64,000 nt of DNA from Mariannaea sp. PMI_226 (Eukaryota; Ascomycota; Sordariomycetes; Hypocreales; Nectriaceae). The notes below the pieces were generated by a model. It was not told the DNA's origin. It did no database searches and worked only from the letters and a program-made list of their open reading frames with translations. Position numbers and translations under genes: made by a program. Below are positions 34,601 through 46,625 of the stretch, in pieces. The stretch's first letter is position 1, and the number at the start of each line of letters is the position of its first letter. Location of the stretch: assembly GCA_024336345.1 (NCBI GenBank), contig JANFOG010000001.1:4402001-4466000 (forward strand). Reading direction: 5' to 3'.

Positions 34601-37450
34601 CCAGTTGCGGATAGTTGCTCGTAGAAGCCTCCTGCTCGAAGTAGAACCTACAAATCCGAATTTATGGCATTATCATCAAGAGGTTTACACCCTTCCACGT
34701 GCTTTGTTGCAGAACTTGTGTTATCGCGCTAGGTTGACTCGAACTCCTTCCCAATTGGATTTCACCAAAAAAAGTTCTGGAATCTCGTGTTTCACGACTA
34801 TGGTTGCCTGTTAGTCTATCTTTGTGAGTTGTTATTCACCGAGCATAGGGTAGCTGTCCCTTCCTGGGGATAGTAAACCAGACTGAGTTCGAAGGACTTG
34901 TAAAGAGACGCGGCAAATATCAGGTTAGAGCGTTCCAGATGTTCATAGTTAGGCAAAAGGTGATTAGGTCACCTTGTAGAGTATTGAGATAGCTATGGAG
35001 CTCCTACACATTGATATCCACGGGCAAGTGATTGCTAGTGACGAAGATTTGCAGCTTTTTTGTTGTACTAAAATTAAGAACTTGAGTAATGCTTGAGAAA
35101 ATGGAGAGATGCCGTCCGTGTTGAGACTATTCGTTGAAATAACGTTGTTCGTGACATCAGGTTCAGCGTAGTTGCGCGTCCCAGGACGTAGCTGGAGTAT
35201 CATGCGATCAGTACCCCCCCAGAATAGCAGAACATCCAGTCAAAGCATACAGAATTTGTACTAATCAGGCAGCAATAAAAGGAGTAACCTGTGGGCTACT
35301 TCACAGATAGCCAATCGATGTCGATTTTGAGCTGGCGTAGAATGTGAACCTGACTACCAATATACATACACGCAGAGCAGTCGCAAGTTTCTACCTCTAG
35401 ATCCTCACAATTATGGCACCGATACATCTTCGCAAGACCATGTTTTGTCGTAGGATTATCGATATCAACATTACTGAAAGATTTCGTTCAATGTACTTTG
35501 ACGTTTCTCAATTATTGGACTGTCTGTTGAACTACGGTGAAGCTGTCTGGAAGAAGCTTCAGGGCGCCAGCAGTTGGGCTCGGCAATATTAAAACGATTA
35601 GAAAAGAGTTTATTTGGAAACTCCGATCTTACCTCAAGGTAGATCGTCTTAGACAACTCTTCGCGTCTGTAAGTCCGAAACGTTCCACCTTATCTTCAAC
35701 CTGCATTATCACCCTGACAATGACGGCGGTGAGAAGTTCACGTTCGGATCCGAAATCTCAATCTATTCAAAGCTTTCTAAATGCCTAGGCTATTTACGCT
35801 TCAAATATTATCTAAGAGTGCAGGTTCTCGAACTCCAATCTGGCGAGATGAGACTGGTCGTCGCGATCATTCCTCACATGTGCCAAGCAATCATCACCAG
35901 AAGTTATCCATACATTCCTTGCTGACTCTATTCTTTTCTAATCATATAATATAGTTGAATAGAGTTACTGCAGTTGATTATAAACAGGATATGCTTGTAT
36001 AAGGCTATTATCACTGTTGCCTCTTAGCAGCCATTGCTAGCAAGGCTGAGGGTTTCTGAAAACGAGTCGGTCCATCAGCGACAAGTTGCTCTTGAATCAT
36101 TTATTTGGGTTATAATCTCCCTACTGTCCCATATTAGTCTACTCGGACTAGGAATAGATGGCAGCATACCTCTTGTCCATCTTGCCAACTTTGGAACATG
36201 CTATGCTCGCCCTTCAATAATATTGAGCCACGGGGATGTCCTCACCACATTATCGAGAAGGCAAGGAACTTTCCTTCTTACTTTAAACATAGGATCTCTT
36301 ACGATACCTCGCCCTTTATTCACAAAGGGAGCCTTCAGAACAATGAAAAGCTACCCTCTATGGGAATTAAATCTTATCAAGTCATCGACGTGTCTCCGCC
36401 CATCATAGTTGGGTGAGGAAAAGGGAGTTGATGGCGAAGGCAAAAGTGAGATGTACAACTCTCACATTTCATTTTCTGCAAGCAGAAAGTGACTAATAAT
36501 GGCAAACACTTGCCTGGAACAGGGTCTCTATTTACCCTCCCTTCAATCTCTTCCACTCAGACCTTCCTTAACAGACTCTGTTTCTTTACCTACCCTGTGT
36601 CGGCCGTCCGCAAGTTAACCTTACTCGTATAATTTTGACTAGTGACATGAGAGATCCCTTTTTCCTCTACGGACACCCTTAAATAACTGAAAGTCAGACC
36701 AGTCGAGAATAATTAGCTCAAATCCCAAGAACCTTCAAGAAGGGAGATGGGCTCTCTTCAAACTGAACAGAGAGTTCTTGAACATTAAAGTGCCAGGTCT
36801 TCGTGTCCATATGTAGAATATGCTGTCAAGAAACCGTAGCGAGTGGACAGGAATGGGCCATGCTCTTATTACTTGCTCACAGGTTATGATATTGATCTTT
36901 ATATACATAAAGGATAGAGGGCACCACTTAACACACCCTATTTAGAAATTGGGTCTAGCAACACCAACTTCGCATGCTCTCTATCGAATGTAAGGCAACA
37001 AAGTGTCCTTGGGATCACTTCGTATTTCACGCGGCTAATACGATTGAATCTATCTGCTCTGAGGCATTCGAAATTCAGTTCAGGTGCGCTATGGATGGGT
37101 TATGGCTTCTACGATTACAAATTGGCACAAACACAAAACAAGTGTCTTCTCATGAGACAGATATTGCTGGGTTAGTTAATTCTCTAGTCAAAGATAGCAA
37201 AACTTAGTTCCTAGTGAAGCGGGACAAACCACATGTGCCAAGGATGTTTACCGTCGTGCCAATACGACAAGTGCTCAATCGGACCGAGTTTTCCAAGATT
37301 GCTGCCCATAATCTTGGACCAGCTATCGCCCACCCTATTTTGTTTTGTTGTCTTGGCCGGTCCCTGAGGGAGACCCGTGAGATTGTTGTATCTTCTTAAT
37401 GGCTAGGTAGCTAAGTGGAAGGGTTATTTAAACCTTGAGATATCCATTTG
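34601..37450. other. AT-rich decayed island
   Basis: Composition is markedly richer in A and T, with frequent stops in all frames, like 12900-14370. It encloses coding-like remnants: the minus-strand Cys-rich segment at 35296-35487, a plus-strand 124-codon frame at 36034-36408, and a 77-codon frame at 36974-37207 (ECKATKCPWDHFVFHAANTI). Repeat-induced mutation of duplicated or mobile DNA is the likeliest explanation. No transposon protein motif was recognised. Confidence 0.4.
35296..35487 (-). pseudogene. Cys-rich coding relic, unidentified
   Basis: A minus frame is open for 63 codons between a TGA (35488-35490) and TAG (35296-35298). It carries a compact Cys pattern C-x2-C-x7-C-x-C-x2-C (CHNC, then TCDCSAC) followed by a helix-like segment ending RQLKIDIDWLS. 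The pattern suggests the C-terminal zinc-binding end of a larger protein. The upstream TGA could derive from CGA by C-to-T change. The family was not recognised. Confidence 0.35.
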
Positions 37451-40400
37451 GGAGTTCACAAGAAGGATACACAATGACCGCGTTCCATATCGCCGGCATG
37501 GTCAGCCGCAAGGTGTGTCACCGGGAGGAGTAGCAGGGGTAAAGTTGCAGCTGGACAGATATCACGGCTAAATATTCAGGGCCATCGGGTGCTGATCGAT
37601 GAAGCGCCCGGAAAATGGGAATGAAAACGGCTGGGTTTCCGAGCTTCTTAGTACACAGTACAAGGAGAACATCGACAGTGACGACGGTTGTGAGTACGAG
37701 GTATGACAAGAGTCCGCCTAGGCCTTCCCCAGCGGCAAAAAGGTGGACACTGGGGAAGCGAGGCAGAGACGGAATAGAGGAGCCGAACAAGTATGACAAT
37801 AAAACACCAGGGTTTTGGGGAAAGGAGATACCGCAGTAGTCTGGAATAAAGTCCAATAGGCATGATGGCAAAGCGTGACATTAGAAAGAGAATCAGTTGG
37901 GTAACGTAGCTACCCAGCGAGGGCTGCAAAGATCCGTGGGTTTTCTAAAGAGCCAGGGGGTTGGTCAACGAGAGCCCATTCTTCCATGGGGACAGGCAGG
38001 GATGCCTGTGAGACTGGGCTTCGGCGGGGTGGGAGGAGGAGGGGGGGACAGGAGGGGGAGGAAGCCGAGGGACGAGTCACAGATTGGAGGTGTGCTTGCT
38101 TGCAGACGGCAACATGCATATTCACGCGATTCCTTCGTGTCCTCGTGCCTTCAGGAGCATGCATGATGCAACCGTGGTTCGGGAAGAGGGACCCGCTACC
38201 GCGATGTTGGATGATGGTGGGCGATGAAGAATATGTGAGCAGCAAATTGGTGGTGGGCGAAGGCGAGGGTGAGGGAGGATAGAAAACGAAGGATGGGTGA
38301 AAGATTAATCTATCTTGGTAAGTAGGTCCGAACTGGTGGATGGATGGTGAATGTGAATTTGGAGGTAGCAGGGTAACAGGATGGGTAGCCAAGTGAAGGA
38401 TGGTCACAGAAAGGAGGAGGGGATAAAACAAATAGAATGTGGTCATCTAAAAAGAAGTAAAAGAGCCCTTCGCTCCATTTCGGCATCCGCCCTGTTCGAA
38501 TGAAGGGAAAAGTCACCATCGTCATGAGGCTCAAGGCTTGCTGCAGGTCGGGACGGCGAGATGCATAGTGCATCATGCAGCGTAGGTCGTATGGACGAAT
38601 GGCGTTGGTGGGTGCTGGGACGAGACTAGGAGCAAAAAAGAAAAATAGAGAGAGAAGGAGAACTGGAAAGGATCTATGTATGCGAGTGAGCCGTTGAAAG
38701 AGAGCCTGATTCGCTGAGCTAAGTTGGCTTTTTTAATTATAGTAGTTTGTGCGTCATAGTCAATTGCTTCTTTTTCGCCTGCTCTGCATTGATGTTTGTT
38801 TGACTGCTTGGACCGTTCGTCTGTGAATCGAGCGGCTATTCTTGTTGTTCGTACTAATGGGTAGATGCATAGATACTAATTCCACCTTGTCAACTTGCTG
38901 AGCGATGCTCCGAGAAGGATTTCCCTTTGCCAGGATCATGGTTTCATTCAGCGCGCGCCACATGCCGGGCGCGAAGCATTTGCTCAGCGTCACGCAAACA
39001 AGATCAAGAGGGGTTGGCGGTTGCGGCTGTGAAGGGTGACTTGGGGTAGTTCCTTTTTTTTTCTCTCCCCATTTGAGTCAGTGGCTTCAGATGTGATTTG
39101 CATGTCTGAAGTCGAGAGTGAGACAAATAGCCCCAGGTCCTTGTCTCGGCTCTTGTAGTTTGAGATTTCCTTTTTCCTCTTCTTCCTCTCTTTTGTGTGC
39201 GTACATAGAGGGCCTGGGTATGTGTTTTGTTAAATATTTATTTTTAGAATTATTTTGTCTCGCTTTCATCAATCGGTTTCTCGTTTCCCATAACATGGGC
39301 GATATTTGGGGGAAATAGGATTAGTACTGGGCACATGAGAAAGAAAACGGGCGGAAACGAGCGGAGTGAATCTGGCTCTGCCTGGTTAAGGTAATGCACA
39401 ACCTCGGAGGTGGGAGGAACCAGAAAAACCCCAAATTTTTATGGGAGTGCGGGAGGAATAACGGAATGACAAGAGTCCCGTCAGATGCTGGTTGGGCTGG
39501 GGCTGGTTGATGTGATGATGTGATTTGATGGTGGATGGGTGAATGAATGGGTGGGTAGAGATGGAGGTTTTCGGGTTTGGGAGCACACGTGCACATTCAC
39601 TTTCACTCTCGATTTATTAATCTTCATCTCGCACCTACCCAATTGAGCAGCTGAAAAGCCGCCATCGAGGGCAAGAATATGCCTGTGGGTGTACATGCGG
39701 TTGGATGGGAATATCTCCATTCGAGAGAAGGTCCTTTGGTAGCTATGTTTTGCATCTTCTGCTTTCGCGGGTGACTGGCTGCCTGCGTGCCGTCCTCTAT
39801 CTCTCTATCCATCTATCCCCTCCATCCGTCTCTGTCTACCCCCTACACCGTATACCTCGGTGATACCTGCTATGCATCTGAGTGCCTACCCATTCCTACC
39901 GCCTATGATGTGTGAACGGACAGGTACCAATCTGTTGAGTTGTACTTCCTCAGCTCAACACCCAAAAGCCAAAAGCCAAAAGCCAACAGCTTCCAGACCT
40001 CCAGACCACCACCATTCCTACACTCCCTCTTCCCTTTATCGCGCCTCGGGAGGCCTTGCATCACCCGAGGCAGTGATTTACTGGTCGGATATCCGTCTAC
40101 AACTCCCTCATGCTTCGACCACTCGGCCCCTCCCCGACAAGGCAAAAGGCAAGGAAAAAAAAGATCATGAAAAAAAATATAAACAACCACCCCTTAGAAC
40201 CCACTCATTTCTGCGCCCTCGGCCATGTTCGATGGCATTGGAAATTAGTGAGCACTTGCTAACAGCTCATACGTAAGCAGATGTAAGGACAAGGTAGGGT
40301 TGAAGGTGGGTGAATTGAGCTGCAAACATGGCGGGATCCAAAAAGACGGACTGTCTCATGAAAATAGTCGACTACCCCTCCCCCCTCTTATTGCCTCTTC

Positions 40401-43059
40401 TTCTCGGTAGCGAAGACTAGATGGTGACCTGACCTGAAATGACGGGGATCTGTTCCCGGCTTCTTCTCTTCTCCTGGTCCGGGCCTGGACAGTTGGCACC
40501 TAACGGGCTCCGTATTCGCGGGTCTTCAACTTGTCATGCTGGTGTGTCCGTCCTGTCGGGTCGTATCTCGAGCTCGGGGCTCCTCATGGCTGTTCCCCGT
40601 TGTCAGCTAAGCCCAGTTCCCCTTGAACTTGGTGGTGTAGAAAATAGTGGATTCTCGCTTCCTTGTCCCTGGTTTGAATGGTGCTTTCTTGGTAGTCTAG
40701 TCCATCTGATCATATACTCATCGCTGCATTACTACTGCGTACACCGTATTTCGCAAATCCTCTATAGCGACAGGTGGTAAAACTTGGTTGACGAAGTTGG
40801 TCTGAGCTGAACTGGGGCTCGAGTGAGGACCCAGACGGCTCCGTTCCCCATCCTTTCCCTCTTGTCCAGGATGTCAATGTTCCGAGGTGGGCTTGTTCGC
40901 CGGATGGTGGTACGGGTTCCGTCATGGTCAGCCGAGAGAGCACCGACATGGCGAAGAGAAACGCCCAGCAGACCGAAACAGGCTTCTATCCTTGTTTAGA
41001 GAGGCTTCCTTCACTGCTTGAAGACTGGTGAACAGAAAGGGAGGGGGTAAGGAATTGTTTTTGGGTCCTCGCTGCGGCTGTGGCTCGATGGATGGAGCAA
41101 CTCCCGAAACCGAATACTCAGCTGCAGACTGACCGCCTTCCGGATTATTACTTTCATGTATTGGTGCTGCTGTTTCTGCTGTCGTTGTTGCAATGTCTTT
41201 TGATGTTTAAAACGATGCATGCATGTTGAGAAAATCTCATGTCTTCGGCTCACCCCACGGATCAGGTGTGTATCCACGTCCCCCTACATAAGCGAACGTT
41301 GTGCAATGCCAATTTTCTCGGTAGAAAAGAAGCGAGAAAGGAGGTAAGAGAAAGGGAAATCCTAGAAGTTTCGTTCCATCAGAACACTGCACAGTGATTA
41401 AAAAAAAAAAACTAATAAACCCAGCAACGTTGGAAGTACTACTGTATCTGGCGGCCGGCAGCGGTGGGCGGTGGACCACGAGGCGGCCTATGATCCGGGA
41501 TTCCGGAGCTTTGGGCAACGGCATGGAGCCTGGACAAAACATACGACTGTCACTCGCCAGAAGGGTGCCAGAGGCTTTCTCTGATTGCTTCTCTGCCTTT
41601 CCCTTTTCTGGCTTGCGCTCTCATTTGCGACGGACAGTGTTGATCCTTGACAATTGGGCGGAGAAATAAATGGCACTGAGGGGAGGGGGGTTGAACTACT
41701 ACGGTAAGCAGGCCGTATATACGTAACCTTAACCACGGAGCTGCAGGGCCATGGGATTGCGACATGCTTCGGCTTGCGGTGGGAAACGGATGGCTGATGG
41801 TAAGGTAAGTCGGCATTGCGTATCATGACCGTCTCCTGACCTCTTTCACGGAACCGTGGTTTCTGGTGTGCTTTGCCCCCCATCCCAAGACCACTGATGG
41901 ACGTCCTTGTTGTTATGGTGTTTTCCCTAGATCCGACTTCCCTTGACTCATCGTCTCATGTATGGCCTTCTTGTTGATGTTCGGCTGCCACCTCACACCG
42001 AGGAAAGTCGGTGATGTTTTTTTCTGCTGCTGTTGCTGCTGTCGCTGCTGCTGCTGATTCAAGTCCTATGTAATGTGTTGTCTTGCAGTATGTATCTTGA
42101 CTTTGATTTGATGCTGCATGCTTGAATTACGTATGTCCTCATAGTTGCTTTTTCTTCTCCTTTGTGCAAACTTGATTTATTCGCTCTCCATCCCCTCTGT
42201 GCTCTCTCTCCTCCAGGCTTCCTTCTGTCTCCTTCGCTCTTGTTTTTCTTTTCCTTGTGAAACTTCTGAATTGGCTCTTGTGAAGTCCTGAGCTCAGCCT
42301 GTCTCAACGTGCGTCCGATACGAGGCCCTTATCGCCCAACAGAAACATTACGATAGAATTCATACAGGTAAAAGAAAGCAACGCAGACGACTCAAAGATC
42401 CAAGCCACGGATCAAGTTATTAACTAGTAGCTCCGGGGGGTAGAACTGAACCTTCCGTGTTCTCTCTTTCCTCTCCAATCTGGGGATCGAAAAGCAACAA
42501 CTAGATCCACCGCCTTTCTCACTTTCCCAGTGTATTTGCTTTTTTTTTCTCCCTCTCACAGCTGTCCCAGCAGCCGAATCCTTGGAGAGATCGTCGTGCC
42601 CTAGGTCAGCGATTGACAAGCTAATCGAGCAAGGTGTGGTCGACTGGGGGTCTCGACTAGGTGCTTCCTCGCTAGAGTGCACCGAAAGGGAAAACCGCAA
42701 GTCTCGTGGGCACCGCTTGTTTCGTGACGATAATTGCTGCGAGAGCGACCTCTACACACTGAACTTACGCGCCCTCTACTCAGCGTCAGGGCCATCTACC
42801 ATCACACGACCAATTCGTTGCTTGGTGGAAATTAGACACCCCGGGAGAAGGAAATAAAAAGAGCAAGAGAAAAGGCCAAGGGGAAAGAAAGAAAAAAAAG
42901 ACAGAGACAGGAGCCAGAAAAGAAAAAAGCAGGAAACCCTCAGACTGCAACCCTCCTCGGTCATTAGGTACCTTAGTTATCATCATCTCCCAAATCTCTG
43001 CCGGGCTTTCCCAGACGACAAAACGACAACGGGGATTGGCAATTTCCATTGCACGTGCT
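37451..43059. other. Gene-poor intergenic stretch
   Basis: No recognised gene. Plus-strand purine-rich tracts (38030-38070, 38255-38290, 38635-38670) imply pyrimidine-rich minus-strand leader sequence, yet the minus frames just downstream (37518-37929) show no known domain. Also present are a CCAAAAG triplicate at 39960-39984 and a CTG/TTG repeat at 42024-42057. Confidence 0.5.
42024..42057. repeat. CTG-type trinucleotide repeat
   Basis: Eleven CTG-related triplets, with TTG and TCG interruptions, in non-coding DNA. Confidence 0.8.
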
Positions 43060-45238
43060 GCTCCAACTCGAGTTACACACACCTCTTTTTTTCCCTCTCT
43101 TTGCGTCGGACTGGGTTGGGTCGTGCAACACTGTCATTGCCATTTTAACCTCCTCTCACATCTCACCTGTCGCATCGCATCGGCCTTGAACCCTGTCGCT
43201 TTTCACTCTTCACCCTTCGTCACAGCGGCAGAGGGTAATAGGTACGTCACAGTGCTTGTGCCGTACTGTACTCCGTACCTTACCTTCTCTCCACCCAAAA
43301 TCAATTCAAACATCCGACAGCCCTTCATCAGCCCATGAATCAGGAATCAATCAAACAAAACCGCCGACCATCCGCCTTCACCTGAACAGTTCCATCTTCC
43401 TTTCTCTATTGTCATCTCTTTCTCTTCTTGTTCTCTCTGTTTGGTGTCGTCGCTCCTCCCACTACTCCAACTGCCTCACCTCCGCTGGGACCTCTCACCC
43501 CCCCAAAGACCAACCAAAAAGCAAACCCGAGAACATCCCTGCTCATGCATTTCACGGGTCCGCCGCCATCTTTCTCGCTCTGATCCTCCCCACGCCAGGA
43601 AAAAATAAAGAAAGCGAGAAAGAGAGGGAGAAAAAAAAAAGAGACGCCCGCGCACCCTACGATCAAAAACCACCCAACCAACTGCCCGAGCTGGAACTGG
43701 GGTGCTGCATCAAGACAAGCTTCCCTGCGTCGTCCGTGTGTTTCCCAAGTGATCAAGCGCTGGTTGATGTTATCACCACGAATTGATCCACGTTATTGAA
43801 ATTCATCTTCTCCTCATTTCTCACCGAGGGACCGATTACGACTAAAAGGTATTTATACCGTCCCACGCTTTTGTCCCACGCGCCCTTTATTTCTTCCGTC
43901 CTAAATCAGGGACGTCGAACCGGCAAAAGAAGCAATCCCAGTTATTGCTGAGCTCTTATAGCCAATTCAATCGCCAATCCCACACATCTCACCCAGTTCT
44001 CCTCCACTCCTACTCCTCCTCCACCACTACTACCCCCAGCAGTGAAGCAGCCCAAGTCCCGGCTCTTTTCCCCAGTCGGTACCCAGTCGCCAGCCAAAGT
44101 TGCACACACTCGCATATTCACTTAACTTCCCTTCAACCACCCTAGTCATTTCAGACCTTCCAACGCCCAGAGGGAAAAAAAAAATAAACAAAATTACACC
44201 ATCCTTGCGCCTAGAGCAGCCCATCATCCCTGCCTCTCTCACCGAAATCTGCGCCGCCCGTCTTGGACCGCCCCTCTATTTGTCGGTATACCACAGTACT
44301 ACGACACCAGTTCAATTCCTGCGGCTACAGATACTCTTCGACTTACCTGATCAAGCTATCAAGTACCTTACACTTACCCCCCTCCTTGGGATTCGGCTTC
44401 TGATTCTGCTCCCGCCTCTCCGTCTTGCCCGTTTCTCCATTCTCCAATCAACACCGGTATTCTACTCTCCAGAAGCAAAGCAACTCTGTACCGGCTCGTT
44501 CTCGGTGCCTTTGGTTGTCTTCCTTGTCCCGCTTCTGTAATCTCTTTGCCCTCATCTCCCCTCCTTTACTCTCTCCGTTACTTTTCCTCCACCCTCTTTT
44601 ACCTCAGCTCCAATCTTTGTTTCCTAGCTTCCCTCTACTGCTGCCACCAGTACGTAGGGTAGTTAGAAGACAAAAGACTCATTCATCTTCTCCCTCTCCT
44701 TACTTTGATTCTCTTCTTTCGTGGCCCCCCCTCCCTCTCACTGTTTCAACAAATCAAGACTTTTCTGTCAGTTCTTTCCCCCACATTGACGCTACTCATG
44801 GTCGCCACCATCCCGATATCATGATGCTCTGCGCAGCACAGCATTCGCCAATTTCAAGGCCCTTGTCGTCGTTGTTGTTGTCATCGCCAGCTTCACCAAG
44901 TTCAATATCCTACCCCGAGCTATCACTGATCTCATTGGTATCCCTGCACCCATTGTCATCGTCATTGTCTTCAAAACCTCACCTACGCCCATCCCTGTCG
45001 ACATCGTTGCACCCCGTCTGCAGCGGCTCATGTCCCCAGTCGCCAGCATATTCTCACATCGCATCTCGCCTCGACCTCCCACTCTACTCGTATTCGGTTA
45101 TTCTCAGCAATAATAATTACCATCGCCTCCATCCCGAGCCGCCTCACGATCCTCCCGACCTCGGCTTCCTCTGCGGCGCTTCCGTGACCCCTCCGTCCTC
45201 CCCCGCGCCATAGCGCCTCCCCTGTGCGGCTGCCCGCA
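43060..45238 (+). promoter_or_regulatory. Two-kilobase pyrimidine-rich tract upstream of CNL1
   Basis: Most of this stretch is C- and T-rich on the plus strand, with many CTCC and TTCC runs and a few purine islands (43600-43640, 44170-44190). Long open frames in it, including 262 codons at 44425-45213, are Ser/Pro/Leu-rich as expected from composition. One frame, open 44790-45113, has unusually C-ending codons. The tract may be a long leader or a promoter shared with an unrecognised transcript. Confidence 0.4.
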
Positions 45239-45769
45239 ATGTCGACTCAAGCTGTTCCGGACACCCAGTTAGGGCTCAGCGCCGAGGAGGTCCAGCTGCT
45301 TCGCCAGGGCCAGGCGGCGTTGGGAGGCGGGGGGTCCAGCAGCTCACGCGCCGCCAGCCGGGCTAGCAGCCAGGGTCTCTTGCTTCTTGATAGCTCATCT
45401 CTTACCGCGCTGGGACGCTACTTTGATCACCTTATGGCAACCATTGAACAGAGAATCCAACACCTTAGCTACGAAGCTCAAAGATTTACTCAGTTGCAAT
45501 ATGACGAAGCCGACGGCATTATTGGTGGCGCGGACGCTGAGATTGCCCGTTACACCGAGATCATCCAACAGTTGGACGAGCTCGAAGTCGACTTCGACCG
45601 CATTGCACACATCAAGGAGATTGTCAAAGGCTTTAGGTCGAGGGTCGAATCCCTCGATCGCGATCTGGAAAACAGCGGCTCCAGCCGCAGGCATTCTTCA
45701 TCACATCACTCGTCCTCTCGTCACTCCTCCCATCGTCACCATGGCAGTTCCCATCGATCACGGCGTTAA
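45239..45769 (+). CDS. CNL1: BLOC-1 complex subunit CNL1-like coiled-coil protein
   Basis: A single exon of 176 residues. After a Ser/Arg-rich N-terminus, residues about 45-135 form a predicted helical coiled coil with LLLDSSSLTALGRYFDHLM, ADAEIARYTEIIQQLDELE and HIKEIVKGFRSRVESLD, which is the pattern I recall for fungal CNL1 proteins. CNL1 belongs to the BLOC-1 complex, which regulates endosomal Rab GTPase function and trafficking toward the vacuole or lysosome-related organelles. The last 30 residues are almost only Ser, His and Arg, a tail not needed for the coiled coil. The start is the ATG at 45239 (G at -3). The in-frame GTG at 45224 is not a plausible eukaryotic start. Long pyrimidine-rich DNA precedes it. 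Confidence 0.8.
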   Translation: MSTQAVPDTQLGLSAEEVQLLRQGQAALGGGGSSSSRAASRASSQGLLLLDSSSLTALGRYFDHLMATIEQRIQHLSYEAQRFTQLQYDEADGIIGGADAEIARYTEIIQQLDELEVDFDRIAHIKEIVKGFRSRVESLDRDLENSGSSRRHSSSHHSSSRHSSHRHHGSSHRSRR

Positions 45770-45920
45770 AATTCAACAGATGCTTCCCCCACTTCTCCAG
45801 TCATGATATTTGAACATGGCCACACCCCCAACAATGCAGTACCCGATCCATTCGGGTCGGGGGATAATAGAAACACTCAATTGGTTACGACAATTATGGA
45901 ACTCTCCTTTTTGCCAAGAA

Positions 45921-45926
45921 AATAAA
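45921..45926 (+). terminator. AATAAA polyadenylation-like signal after CNL1
   Basis: An exact AATAAA lies 152 nt after the CNL1 stop codon. In fungi this hexamer is only a weak guide. Confidence 0.4.
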
Positions 45927-46582
45927 ACATGAAAATTACGCACGAAATTATTGGAGGAGAATGCAAGGATCCTGCGCGGGTTTACACAGGACCGCTCTGC
46001 ATATGCACACGCACACCACCGGAAAAAAAAATTACACACGCACACTCAAACATTCAAAGACTCAAGGGGCTTCTTGTCTCTTCTCCGCCGCTTGGGAATG
46101 GTATGACATGGACTCCTTTACGAGGGCGCAGGGATCGTGGGAATTTGAAGATTGATGGGCCTCACGGCTACAAGAATGGAATTGGCCTCACGGCTGGTTA
46201 ATGTTTGTTTGGTTTATTTTTTTTCTATTCCTCTTAGTATTTTATTTTTATTGCCGGATCTTTTCGAGGTTGCTGTCTCTGGAGTTTTCTTTTCTTTACT
46301 GTCCTTTTTTTTTTTGGCCGTACATGTCTTGTACTGGGTCGGTGACTAGGCGGCGTTGATCACAACTGAAATGGCTTTACTTCAGGCGGCACAATTCCTC
46401 AGTTTTATCAGGGCTTTCGGCTTCCTGGCGTTTTTTTTCGTACAGCCTTGTTAACGCCATTGCGTATTATTATTATTTTTGGACGAAACCGTCGGATATA
46501 ACTTGTGGTCTTTGTTATGAAAATACCCCTTCCTATGTTTTTGAACTTGATATCCCTGGAAATCTAAACTCTAGTTTCGCAA

Positions 46583-46625
46583 CAGACAGACAGGCAGACA
46601 GGCAGGCAGGCAGGCAGACAGACAG
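46583..46625. repeat. GGCA/GACA tetranucleotide repeat
   Basis: About ten tandem tetranucleotide units alternating CAGA and CAGG. Confidence 0.85.

Noticed and set aside
12900..37450. Intact retrotransposon or DNA transposon
   Set aside because: No reverse transcriptase, integrase or transposase motif and no long terminal repeats were seen. Only AT-rich remnants are present.
44425..45213. 262-codon plus frame upstream of CNL1
   Set aside because: Its composition is Ser/Pro/Leu as expected from CT-rich DNA, it has no domain, and it overlaps a competing frame with better codon use.
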